Assembly (NCBI GenBank): GCA_025925615.1
Contig: JAICLN010000241.1
Span: 1-6,629, forward strand
Origin: Actinomycetospora sp.
Lineage (GTDB): Bacteria; Actinomycetota; Actinomycetes; Mycobacteriales; Pseudonocardiaceae
DNA: 6,629 nucleotides
Reading direction: 5' to 3'
Part shown: piece by piece, positions 1 to 5,997 of the stretch
How the letters are laid out: the number at the start of each line of letters is the position of its first letter
Numbering within the stretch: the stretch's first letter is position 1
Notes under the pieces: generated by a model
Databases searched by the model: none
Seen by the model: only the letters and a program-made list of their open reading frames with translations
Told to the model about the DNA's origin: nothing
Translations under genes and position numbers: made by a program

Positions 1-445
1 CCCGCGCCACGCCGACGCGCTGCTGCTGGCCGCCGGAGAGCTGGGCCGGGAAGCGGGCGCCGAGAGCCGGATCCAGGCCCACGCGCTCGAGCAGCTCGGC
101 AGCCGCGGTGCGCGCCTCGCGACGGGAGCGGCCGAGGAGCCGCGGGACGGTCGCGACGTTGTCGAGCACGGTCCGGTGCGGGAAGAGCCCGGCGTTCTGG
201 ATGACGTAGCCGATGCCGCGGCGCAGGGCGGCCGGGTCGGACCGGGCCACGTCCTCACCGTCGAGCAGGACCTGGCCCGACGTCGGGTCCACCATGCGGT
301 TGACCATGCGCAGCGTGGTCGTCTTGCCGCAGCCGGACGGCCCGACGAGGACGGTGATCGCACCCTCGGGCGCGGTCAGCGAGATCGACTCCAGGGCCAC
401 CGTGCCGTCGGGGTACCGCTTGCCGACGTCCCGGAACTCGATCAC
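1..445 (-). CDS. Osmoprotectant-type ABC transporter ATP-binding protein, N-terminal part
   Basis: This is the ATPase subunit of an ABC importer; it would hydrolyse ATP at the inner face of the membrane to drive solute uptake. The first 148 residues are visible and the C-terminus is cut by the window edge. From the start, the Walker A motif GPSGCGKTT is at residues 35-43, the Q-loop segment YVIQNAGLFPH at 80-90 and the signature LSGGQQQR at 136-143. Walker B and the H-loop lie outside. The IGYVIQ-x-x-GLFPHRTV stretch is typical of the OpuCA/OsmV/ProV group, which imports glycine betaine, choline or related osmolytes and often carries C-terminal CBS domains; whether CBS domains follow here cannot be seen. 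The GTG start at 445 is chosen because GGAGG lies 8 bases upstream and the protein begins at the first beta strand of the fold. It lies 112 bases downstream of the GGDEF-EAL gene on the same strand. The fold is certain; the substrate class is an inference from the Q-loop region. Confidence 0.88.
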   Translation of the reverse strand, partial: MIEFRDVGKRYPDGTVALESISLTAPEGAITVLVGPSGCGKTTTLRMVNRMVDPTSGQVLLDGEDVARSDPAALRRGIGYVIQNAGLFPHRTVLDNVATVPRLLGRSRREARTAAAELLERVGLDPALGARFPAQLSGGQQQRVGVAR

Positions 446-453
446 CGGTCGTG

Positions 454-458
454 CCTCC
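454..458 (-). promoter_or_regulatory. Ribosome binding site of the ABC ATPase gene
   Basis: GGAGG reads on the minus strand at 458-454, followed by an 8-base spacer and GTG at 445-443. It decides the start, because no ATG exists in this frame nearby; the ATG at 479-477 is in another frame. Confidence 0.7.
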
Positions 459-503
459 GGCCGCCGTGGGCGGCACCATGATCGGCCCCCCTCGTGTCGC
501 GGG

Positions 504-509
504 ACAGTA
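504..509 (-). promoter_or_regulatory. Candidate -10 element (TACTGT) for the ABC gene
   Basis: On the minus strand TACTGT at 509-504 fits the actinobacterial TANNNT -10 pattern and would give a leader of about 50 bases before the GTG at 445. No TTGAC-like -35 box is visible at the right distance, so this is a weak call. It would mean the ABC gene has its own promoter in the 112-base gap rather than depending on read-through from the GGDEF-EAL gene. Confidence 0.25.
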
Positions 510-557
510 ACCGAAGCGGACGACGAGGACGCAGCGCGATCGCGGGATTTCCGGGAC

Positions 558-3503
558 TTATGAGGCGTCGGCCACATCTGTGGTGATGGGGCCGTGGGCC
601 AGGATCTCCGCGAGCGCCGCCGAGGGCATGGCCCGGGCGAACAACCAGCCCTGGTAGGCGTCGACGCCGAGGTCCTGCAGCACGGCGAACTGGTCGGCGT
701 CCTCGACACCTTCGGCCACGCAGGTCTGACCGATGGCGGCGGCGAGCTCGACGACCGCGCGGGCCACCGCCCGGTCGGACTCCCCGGTCGCGACGCCGCG
801 GACGAACCCGCGGTCGAGCTTGACGATCTGCGCGGGCAGCCCGGTCAGGCGCGAGAGCGACGAGTAGCCGGTGCCGAAGTCGTCGACCGCGAACCGCACG
901 CCCGCGGCGATCAGCTCGTTCATCTCGCGCAGCGTCGAGGGCGGCAGGTCGGCGAGGCAGGTCTCGACGAGCTCGAGCACGAGCCGGTCCCACGGCAGGC
1001 CCGAGGAGGTGACGATCTCGTGCACCGTCGTGAGGAAGTCGGGGTCGCCGGGCAGCAGGCCCGCGAGGTTCACCGCGACGGAGGCCGCGGGGTGGCCGCC
1101 GTGCGTGGGCCACGTCGCGGCCTCGCGCACCGCGGTCCGCAGCACCCAGCGGTCCAGGTCGCCGAGCAGGTCCGCGGCCTCCGCGATCGGGAGGAACTTG
1201 TCCGGGAAGATCAGGCCGTGCTCGGGGTGCTGCCAGCGCACGAGCGCCTCGGCGGTCTGCACCCGCCCGTCCGGCCCGACGACGGGCTGGAAGTGCAGCA
1301 CCAGCTCGTCGTTGACCATCGCCTGGCGCAGCTGCGACTCCATCCGCAACGCCTCGTCGGCGCCGCGCATGATCGCCTCGTCGGCGAGCGCGACCCGGTT
1401 CGAGCCGCTCTTCGCCTCGAACAGGGCGGCGTCGGCGAAGCGCACGAGGTCGGCGGTGGCCGGGTGGTCCGGGGCGTCGATCGAGGCGGTGGCGAGGACC
1501 TGCTCCACCGGGTCGCCACCGAGGTCGATGTCCGGCTCACCGGTGCAGGTCGACAGCCCGAGGGTCGCGCCGACGGCGGCGCCGATGGTGGCCGAGACCC
1601 GGACCAGCTGGCCGTGGACGGGGACCGCGGTGCGCAGGATGCGCCCGACGGTGGCCGTGAGCTCGTCCAGGCCGCCGTGCACGTCGACGTCCGCACAGAC
1701 CACGACGAACTCGTCGGCGGAATGCCGGGTGGCGCTGCACCCGGGCGGGAGGCTCTCGCGCAGCCGGTCGGCGAGGAACACCAGCAGCTCGTCGCCCGCG
1801 TCGTGGCCCAGCGAGTCGTTGACCCGCTTGAAGTTGTCGAGGTCGCAGAAGAGCACCGCCGTCCGGCGGGCGCTCGGCCCGGCGAGCAGGTGCGACACCG
1901 CGCGGGTGAGCGCCCGGCGGTTCGGCAGGCCGGTCAGCTCGTCGTGCATCGCCTGGTGGCGCAGCGAGGCCTCGACGCGCCGGCTCTCGGTGACGTCGGT
2001 GAAGACGACGAGGTGGGTCGCGCGGCCGAGGTCGTCGACCGACACCGACACGTGCAGCTCGCACCACACCGGCTCGGTCTCGGCGCCGCGCGCACCTCGC
2101 TCCCGGCGGCGCAGGGCCCGGGCGGCACACGACCAGGAGATCGAGCCGGCGGAGCCAGCGGGCCGGGCGAGCAGCGGGGTCGCGCCGGTCGGGTCGACGC
2201 CGGGAGCGAGGGCGGCGCGCTCGGCGGACAGGTCGAGCAGCTCGTCGGCCCGGCGGCCGCGCAGCGTCTCCTGGCCCTCCCCGAGCAGCCGGCACAGCGA
2301 CTGGTTGGCCTGCACCAGCCGCTCGTGGTCGTCGAAGAGGGCGACGCCGACCGGTGCGACCGCGAGCAGGTCGGTGAACCGCTGGGTGGAGGCCCGCATC
2401 CGGGTCTCCATGGCCCGCCGCTCGGTGACGTCCTCGACGGCCCCGGCGACGACGACGCGGTCCCCGACCGTCGTCCGGACGGCCCGCACGTGGAGCACCC
2501 GGGTCGGGTCGTGGGCGGGCCGCACCTCGAGGTCGAGGGGCGCGCCCTCCTCGAGCATCGTGCGCCACCGGGCCCCGACCTGGAGGCGGTCGACGGGGTG
2601 GACGGCCTTCCCGACCAGGTCCCGCGTCACGGCCCCGAAGGGCGGCAGCCCGAGCAGGGTGCGCGCCACCGCGTTGATCGTCCAGGTGTCCCGGGTGCGG
2701 TCGTTCTCGAAGGAACCGACGCCGGCGATGCGGCTGAGCTCCTCGAGCCGACGGCGCTCCTCGGCCGCGGCCTCGGCGGCCCGGCGACCCGAGTCGCTCG
2801 GCGGGGCGATGAGGTCACTGACGTCGACCACGAGCAGGGCCTGGTGCGTCGTCCCCGGCACCCGGCGCCAGCGCACCAGCCGGACCGGCAGCGGCGCCTG
2901 CCCGGGGCGCGGGACCTCGCCGTGCTCGCCGCCCGACCCACCGGACGGGAGGGTGACGACGACGTCGTCGAGCGGCAGCCCGACCAGGTCCTCGGCGGGC
3001 ACGCCGGCCAGGCGCGCGAACTCCGGGGAGACCGCGACGACGCGACCGTGGACGTCGTGGAGCACCAGCGGCCCGTCCGGCACGGGGCCGGGGGCGGGGA
3101 CCTCGGCCGGGACGGCCACGGTCGGGCCCACCAGCGCCGTCTCCGCGGCGATCTCCGGGCTCCGGCGCACGGTCGGGGACGGCCGAACCGCTGCGGTGAC
3201 GACGAGGTCGTCGTCGGCCGGGGCGCCCACGACGGCGGGCAGGGCGGGGAGCCGGCGTGGGGCCGAGTCGTCCGCCGCGACCGCCACCGGGGCCTCGGGG
3301 CGGGCGGCGCGGCCGCGGGGCACGGTGGGCAGCGTCTCGGCGTCGTAGGCCGAGGCCCGGGGGAACGCGCCGGAGGCCTCGGGCTCCGCGGGCGACGGGA
3401 GCACCGGTGGCTCGGCGCAGGTCCGGGCGGGGGATGCCCCGGACCCGTCGCCGCCCGGAACCCGGACGACGGCGAGTCGTGGCGTGCGCCCCGCTCCGTT
3501 CAC
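558..3503 (-). CDS. PAS-PAS-PAS-GGDEF-EAL cyclic di-GMP turnover protein
   Basis: A 981-residue sensor/output protein. EAL domains hydrolyse cyclic di-GMP to pGpG; GGDEF domains make it from GTP. Residues 1-140 are Ala/Pro-rich and probably disordered. PAS-like folds follow at about 143-235, 258-365 (ending VEDVTERR) and 375-508 (ending FTDVTESRR), with a charged helical linker at 238-257. GGDEF covers about 515-705: D554, the FKRVND segment (558-563) and GHDAGDE are kept, but the signature is SADEF (595-599) and the RxxD inhibitory site is replaced by PPGC (586-589). EAL covers about 718-970 with the expected E752 (EAL), N812, E844, D874-D875 (DDFGTGYSS), K895, E931 and Q951, so phosphodiesterase activity is likely. 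No membrane segment or signal peptide is seen, so it is probably cytoplasmic. The GTG start at 3503 has AAGGAG (3516-3511) 7 bases upstream. The domain calls are firm; net activity and the PAS ligands are inference. Confidence 0.96.
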   Translation of the reverse strand: MNGAGRTPRLAVVRVPGGDGSGASPARTCAEPPVLPSPAEPEASGAFPRASAYDAETLPTVPRGRAARPEAPVAVAADDSAPRRLPALPAVVGAPADDDLVVTAAVRPSPTVRRSPEIAAETALVGPTVAVPAEVPAPGPVPDGPLVLHDVHGRVVAVSPEFARLAGVPAEDLVGLPLDDVVVTLPSGGSGGEHGEVPRPGQAPLPVRLVRWRRVPGTTHQALLVVDVSDLIAPPSDSGRRAAEAAAEERRRLEELSRIAGVGSFENDRTRDTWTINAVARTLLGLPPFGAVTRDLVGKAVHPVDRLQVGARWRTMLEEGAPLDLEVRPAHDPTRVLHVRAVRTTVGDRVVVAGAVEDVTERRAMETRMRASTQRFTDLLAVAPVGVALFDDHERLVQANQSLCRLLGEGQETLRGRRADELLDLSAERAALAPGVDPTGATPLLARPAGSAGSISWSCAARALRRRERGARGAETEPVWCELHVSVSVDDLGRATHLVVFTDVTESRRVEASLRHQAMHDELTGLPNRRALTRAVSHLLAGPSARRTAVLFCDLDNFKRVNDSLGHDAGDELLVFLADRLRESLPPGCSATRHSADEFVVVCADVDVHGGLDELTATVGRILRTAVPVHGQLVRVSATIGAAVGATLGLSTCTGEPDIDLGGDPVEQVLATASIDAPDHPATADLVRFADAALFEAKSGSNRVALADEAIMRGADEALRMESQLRQAMVNDELVLHFQPVVGPDGRVQTAEALVRWQHPEHGLIFPDKFLPIAEAADLLGDLDRWVLRTAVREAATWPTHGGHPAASVAVNLAGLLPGDPDFLTTVHEIVTSSGLPWDRLVLELVETCLADLPPSTLREMNELIAAGVRFAVDDFGTGYSSLSRLTGLPAQIVKLDRGFVRGVATGESDRAVARAVVELAAAIGQTCVAEGVEDADQFAVLQDLGVDAYQGWLFARAMPSAALAEILAHGPITTDVADAS

Positions 3504-3583
3504 CTGGTCGCTCCTTCACCGGCGGTCCTCGGCGGACGACCCGATCGGGGCGTCAAGCCGCTTCTGATCACCGCAACGAAGGA

Positions 3584-3598
3584 GACCTCGGTGAGGTC
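3584..3598. repeat. Inverted repeat, 6-bp arms, in the GGDEF-EAL leader
   Basis: GACCTC and GAGGTC arms are separated by 3 bases, 81-95 bases upstream of the GGDEF-EAL start. It could form a tight hairpin in the minus-strand leader RNA or act as a protein binding site. The pairing is perfect; the function is unknown. Confidence 0.35.
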
Positions 3599-3688
3599 CG
3601 GGCACATCACCCTGTCGAGTGGACCGTGGCGCCGACCGCCCTTTATTGCGCGGTCAGGTGGCATCAAGTCGAGGGTTCTGTCTCAACT

Positions 3689-3706
3689 CGGACGGTGAAC
3701 GGTCCG
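3689..3706. repeat. Inverted repeat CGGAC-N8-GTCCG upstream of the GGDEF-EAL gene
   Basis: The 5-bp arms are perfect and flank an 8-base centre. Its right side contains ACGGTCCGT (3699-3707), which recurs in reverse orientation at 3797-3805. It may be an operator half of the upstream region; no regulator can be named. Confidence 0.3.
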
Positions 3707-3794
3707 TAAACTCCCGGTGGATGCGACGAACGGCACACACTCGATCGCATGTCGCCCCCGACCGGACCAATTCACTCAAACGCGTCTCACTGTG

Positions 3795-3807
3795 GCACGG
3801 ACCGTGC
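3795..3807. repeat. Odd palindrome GCACGG-A-CCGTGC
   Basis: Perfect 6-bp arms surround a single central base, which is too tight for a full hairpin and so looks more like a protein-binding palindrome. Its core ACGGACCGT is the reverse complement of the 9-mer at 3699-3707, with centres 98 bases apart. Function is inferred only from symmetry. Confidence 0.3.
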
Positions 3808-3859
3808 GAGGTGGGCGGCGTCAGCGGTCACCAGGGCGCCGCGACCGGTACCCGCTGCC

Positions 3860-3888
3860 CGTTCGGTTCACACGTGATCACCCGAACG
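3860..3888 (-). terminator. Candidate terminator hairpin after the malic enzyme gene
   Basis: CGTTCGG (3860-3866) pairs perfectly with CCGAACG (3882-3888) across a 15-base loop, and the stem begins 10 bases after the malic enzyme stop codon on the minus strand. There is no run of T after the stem, which is common for actinobacterial terminators but weakens the call. An alternative is a regulatory palindrome. Confidence 0.4.
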
Positions 3889-3898
3889 ATCGTGCCGT

Positions 3899-5140
3899 TC
3901 ACCAGTCCTCGTGTCCCGCGACCTCCGCCACGTGACGGCGGACCACCCCGTCCGACCCGGCCGCCTCGGCCACGGCGGCCGCCACCGCGGGGGCCACGCG
4001 GGGGTCGAGCGCGCTGGGCACGATGTGGTCGACGCCGAGATCCTCGGAGGCGATCCGGAAGATCGCGTCGGCGGCGGCGAGCTTCATGTGCTCGGTGATG
4101 CGCCGGGCGGAGGCGTCGAGCGCGCCCGCGAAGACCCCGGGGAACGCGAGCCCATTGTTGATCTGGTTCGGGGAGTCGCTGCGCCCGGTCGCCACCACCG
4201 ATGCGTGCGCCCGGGCGACCGCGGGGTCGATCTCGGGGTCCGGGTTCGAGAGGGCGAAGACGATCGCGTCGTCGGCCATCGTCTCGATGACCGACTCGGG
4301 CACGGTCGAGCCGGACAGGCCCAGGAAGACGTCCGCACCGGCGAGCGCGGTCGTCAGGTCGCCGCGCAGCCCGCGCGGGTTGGTCTGCTCGGCCAGCGCG
4401 TACTTGGCGACGTTCATGTTCTCGCGGCCGGTGTGGATGACCCCGCGGGAGTCGAGCACCGTCACGTCGTCGACCCCGGCCTCGAGCAGGATCTTCGCGC
4501 AGGCCACTCCGGACGCCCCCGCGCCGGAGACGACGACCTTGAGCGGCTCCAGGTCGCGGCCCAGCGCCTCCGCGGCCCCGCGCAGCGCGGCGAGCACCAC
4601 GATCGCCGTCCCGTGCTGGTCGTCGTGCATCACCGGGCAGTCGAGCGCCTCGATCAGCCGACGCTCGATCTCGAAGCAGCGCGGCGCGGCGATGTCCTCG
4701 AGGTTCACCGCGCCGAACGACGGCCGCAGGTGGGTGAGGGTCTCGACGATCTCGTCGACGTCGGTGGTGTCGAGCACCAGCGGGATGGAGTCGAGGTCCG
4801 CGAAGGCCTTGAACAGCGCCGACTTGCCCTCCATCACCGGCAGCGACGCCCGCGGGCCGATGTCGCCCAGCCCGAGCACCGCGGTTCCGTCGCTGACGAC
4901 GGCCACGAGTCGGTGCGTCCAGGTGTAGCGGGCGGTCAGCGCAGGGTCGTCGGCGATCGCGCGGCTGACCTTCGCCACCCCGGGGGTGTACGCGATCGAG
5001 AGGTCACGACGGCCCGTCAGCGCCACCGTGGGCGAGATCGAGAGCTTGCCGCCCTCGTGCGGGGTGAAGATGTCCTCGTCGGTGAGGGCACGGCCGTCGA
5101 TGTCCGGGGGGCTGGTCCCGGCGTGGGTGCTGCTGCTCAC
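3899..5140 (-). CDS. NAD(P)-dependent malic enzyme (short bacterial type)
   Basis: This cytoplasmic enzyme oxidatively decarboxylates L-malate to pyruvate and CO2 and yields NADH or NADPH, linking the TCA cycle to pyruvate and supplying reducing power. It is 413 residues long, the usual size of the short type without a phosphotransacetylase fusion. The N-terminal malic domain has the catalytic Tyr51 in AYTPGVAKV and Lys106 in MEGKSALFKAFADLD. Metal ligands E148 and D149 lie in NLEDIAAP, with D174 in HDDQHGTA. The nucleotide-binding domain has GAGASG (206-211), D230 at the end of the next strand, SNPDPEI (298-304) and NQINNGLAFPG (325-335). Nothing essential is missing. NAD versus NADP preference cannot be read safely from the sequence. 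The GTG start at 5140 has AGGAGG (5151-5146) 5 bases upstream. The gene diverges from the epimerase gene across 131 bases and is followed by a 395-base gap, so it is probably monocistronic. Confidence 0.96.
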   Translation of the reverse strand: MSSSTHAGTSPPDIDGRALTDEDIFTPHEGGKLSISPTVALTGRRDLSIAYTPGVAKVSRAIADDPALTARYTWTHRLVAVVSDGTAVLGLGDIGPRASLPVMEGKSALFKAFADLDSIPLVLDTTDVDEIVETLTHLRPSFGAVNLEDIAAPRCFEIERRLIEALDCPVMHDDQHGTAIVVLAALRGAAEALGRDLEPLKVVVSGAGASGVACAKILLEAGVDDVTVLDSRGVIHTGRENMNVAKYALAEQTNPRGLRGDLTTALAGADVFLGLSGSTVPESVIETMADDAIVFALSNPDPEIDPAVARAHASVVATGRSDSPNQINNGLAFPGVFAGALDASARRITEHMKLAAADAIFRIASEDLGVDHIVPSALDPRVAPAVAAAVAEAAGSDGVVRRHVAEVAGHEDW

Positions 5141-5180
5141 GCGGTCCTCCTGCGGGGTGGGTCGCGGTGGGAAGGGGGCG

Positions 5181-5200
5181 GGGTACCCGGCGCCGGGCCC
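5181..5200. promoter_or_regulatory. Overlapping palindromes between the malic enzyme and epimerase genes
   Basis: Three perfect palindromes overlap: GGGTACCC (5181-5188), CCCGGCGCCGGG (5186-5197) and GGGCCC (5195-5200). They sit 41-60 bases upstream of the malic enzyme start and 72-91 bases upstream of the epimerase start, so one bound protein could affect both genes. High local GC makes such palindromes more likely by chance, and no known operator is recognised. Confidence 0.3.
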
Positions 5201-5257
5201 TCGCGCGTCACGGGAGCGGCGGGGCGGTCGCCGTCGGGGTCGTACGGATGCGGGCGC

Positions 5258-5263
5258 TAGGGT
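5258..5263 (+). promoter_or_regulatory. -10 element TAGGGT for a leaderless epimerase mRNA
   Basis: TAGGGT fits the actinobacterial TANNNT pattern and is followed by 8 bases and then GTG at 5272, the spacing expected if transcription starts on the first base of the start codon. No good Shine-Dalgarno sequence precedes that GTG, which fits leaderless translation. A -35 box is not evident. Confidence 0.5.
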
Positions 5264-5271
5264 CCGTCGCC

Positions 5272-5886
5272 GTGGAGGCCGAGGAGCTGGCGGTGCCCGG
5301 TGCGTGGGTGTTCACCCCGCCGGTCTTCCCCGACGCGCGTGGGGCGTTCGCCGCGCCCTTCCAGGCGGAGGTGTTCGCCGGGAGCGTCGGGCACCCGCTG
5401 CATGTGGCGCAGGCCAACACGAGCGTATCCCGTCGTGGAGTCGTCCGTGGCGTGCACTACGCGGACGTGCCGCCCGGCCAGGCGAAGTACGTGCAGTGCT
5501 CCGCGGGCGCCCTGCTCGACGTCGTGGTCGACATCCGCGTGGGCTCCCCCACCTTCGGCCGGTGGGACGCGGTCCGGCTCGACGGCGAGAGCCTCCGCGC
5601 CGTCTACCTCTCCGAGGGGCTGGGACACGCGTTCCTGGCGCTCGAGGACGGCACGGTGGCCACCTATCTCTGCTCGACGGCCTACAACCCGGGCGCCGAG
5701 CACGGCGTGAGCCCGCTCGACCCCGAGCTCGCCCTCCCCTGGACCGAGTACCTCCCCGCCGACGAGCTGGTCCTCTCGGCCAAGGACACCGACGCGCCCA
5801 CGCTCGCGCAGGCCCGGGAGGCCGGCGCTCTGCCCGACGTCGAGGTCTGCCACGCGCGGGTGGCGGCGCTGGTCGCCGGCGGCTGA
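5272..5886 (+). CDS. rmlC: RmlC-family dTDP-4-keto-6-deoxysugar 3,5-epimerase
   Basis: Members of this cupin family epimerise C3 and/or C5 of dTDP-4-keto-6-deoxyglucose, on the way to dTDP-L-rhamnose or to other deoxysugars. From GTG 5272 the protein is 204 residues, close to mycobacterial RmlC. By my remembered alignment it is co-linear with that protein: the catalytic His falls at H62 (GVVRGVHY), the lysine at K72 (GQAKYV), and tyrosines at Y132 and Y138. D172 in SAKD is the probable dyad partner. The same reading frame is open upstream to a GTG at 5167 and contains an ATG at 5248, but the extra residues look unlike the family, and TAGGGT is placed for a leaderless start at 5272. An oddity is APF (28-30) after RG-x-F, where RmlC proteins usually have a Glu; this resembles EvaD/NovW-like antibiotic-sugar epimerases. 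No partner sugar gene is in view, so a deoxysugar role other than rhamnose is possible. The family is certain; the precise product is not. Confidence 0.9.
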   Translation: MEAEELAVPGAWVFTPPVFPDARGAFAAPFQAEVFAGSVGHPLHVAQANTSVSRRGVVRGVHYADVPPGQAKYVQCSAGALLDVVVDIRVGSPTFGRWDAVRLDGESLRAVYLSEGLGHAFLALEDGTVATYLCSTAYNPGAEHGVSPLDPELALPWTEYLPADELVLSAKDTDAPTLAQAREAGALPDVEVCHARVAALVAGG

Positions 5887-5918
5887 CCGCCCGACCCCGG
5901 CGCCCCGGCCGCCCGGCC

Positions 5919-5970
5919 CTGGACGACGGGCACACCAAACAGGTCGGCCGGCCGCCCGAGCTGCGTCCAG
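5919..5970. terminator. Candidate bidirectional terminator between convergent genes
   Basis: CTGGACG (5919-5925) pairs with CGTCCAG (5964-5970), and inside it CGGGC (5927-5931) pairs with GCCCG (5954-5958): 12 base pairs broken by a 1/5 internal loop, with a further CGGCCGGCCG palindrome (5945-5954) overlapping the inner stem. It sits 32 bases past the epimerase stop and 27 bases past the stop of the opposing gene, so it could end both transcripts. There is no T-run on either side. Confidence 0.4.
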
Positions 5971-5997
5971 TGCCCCTGATCTTCCGGTAGGGGCGAG

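Larger units (their letters stand above)
3504..3898. other. 395-base non-coding region: malic enzyme 3' end and GGDEF-EAL leader
   Basis: No convincing gene lies here. Base composition is visibly lower in GC than in the flanking genes, especially around 3640-3790, as expected for a promoter region. It holds a hairpin just after the malic enzyme stop (3860-3888), an odd palindrome (3795-3807) and two hairpins (3689-3706 and 3584-3598). A weak minus-strand promoter candidate is TTGATG (3667-3662), a 16-base spacer, then TAAAGG (3645-3640); this would leave a leader of roughly 130 bases before the GTG at 3503. I found no recognisable riboswitch, tRNA or small RNA. Confidence 0.6.

Noticed and set aside
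535..544. CGCGATCGCG palindrome, resembling the cyanobacterial HIP1 element
   Set aside because: It is a single copy in a GC-rich actinobacterial context; it is short and expected by chance.
594..3698. Very long open frames on the plus strand opposite the GGDEF-EAL gene (up to about 1000 codons)
   Set aside because: Stop codons are rare in GC-rich DNA. The minus frame has recognisable domains and a strong ribosome site, while the plus frames translate to low-complexity Arg/Gly/Pro-rich sequence.
3591..3698. 35-codon plus-strand ORF with AAGGAG 6 bases before its GTG, antisense to the GGDEF-EAL leader
   Set aside because: The ribosome site is good, but 11 of 35 codons end in A or T, far more than in the real genes here, and the peptide has no recognisable feature. 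Ribosome profiling could revive it.
3504..3898. Cyclic di-GMP riboswitch upstream of the GGDEF-EAL gene
   Set aside because: I could not find the conserved sequence blocks of either c-di-GMP riboswitch class.
3911..5260. 449-codon open frame on the plus strand opposite the malic enzyme
   Set aside because: It is a shadow of the real gene, with no recognisable motif and Arg/Gly/Val-rich composition.
5167..5271. N-terminal extension of the epimerase from the GTG at 5167 or the ATG at 5248
   Set aside because: The extra residues are Arg/Gly-rich and unlike the family, the promoter would be inside the extension, and start 5272 aligns the catalytic residues with mycobacterial RmlC numbering.
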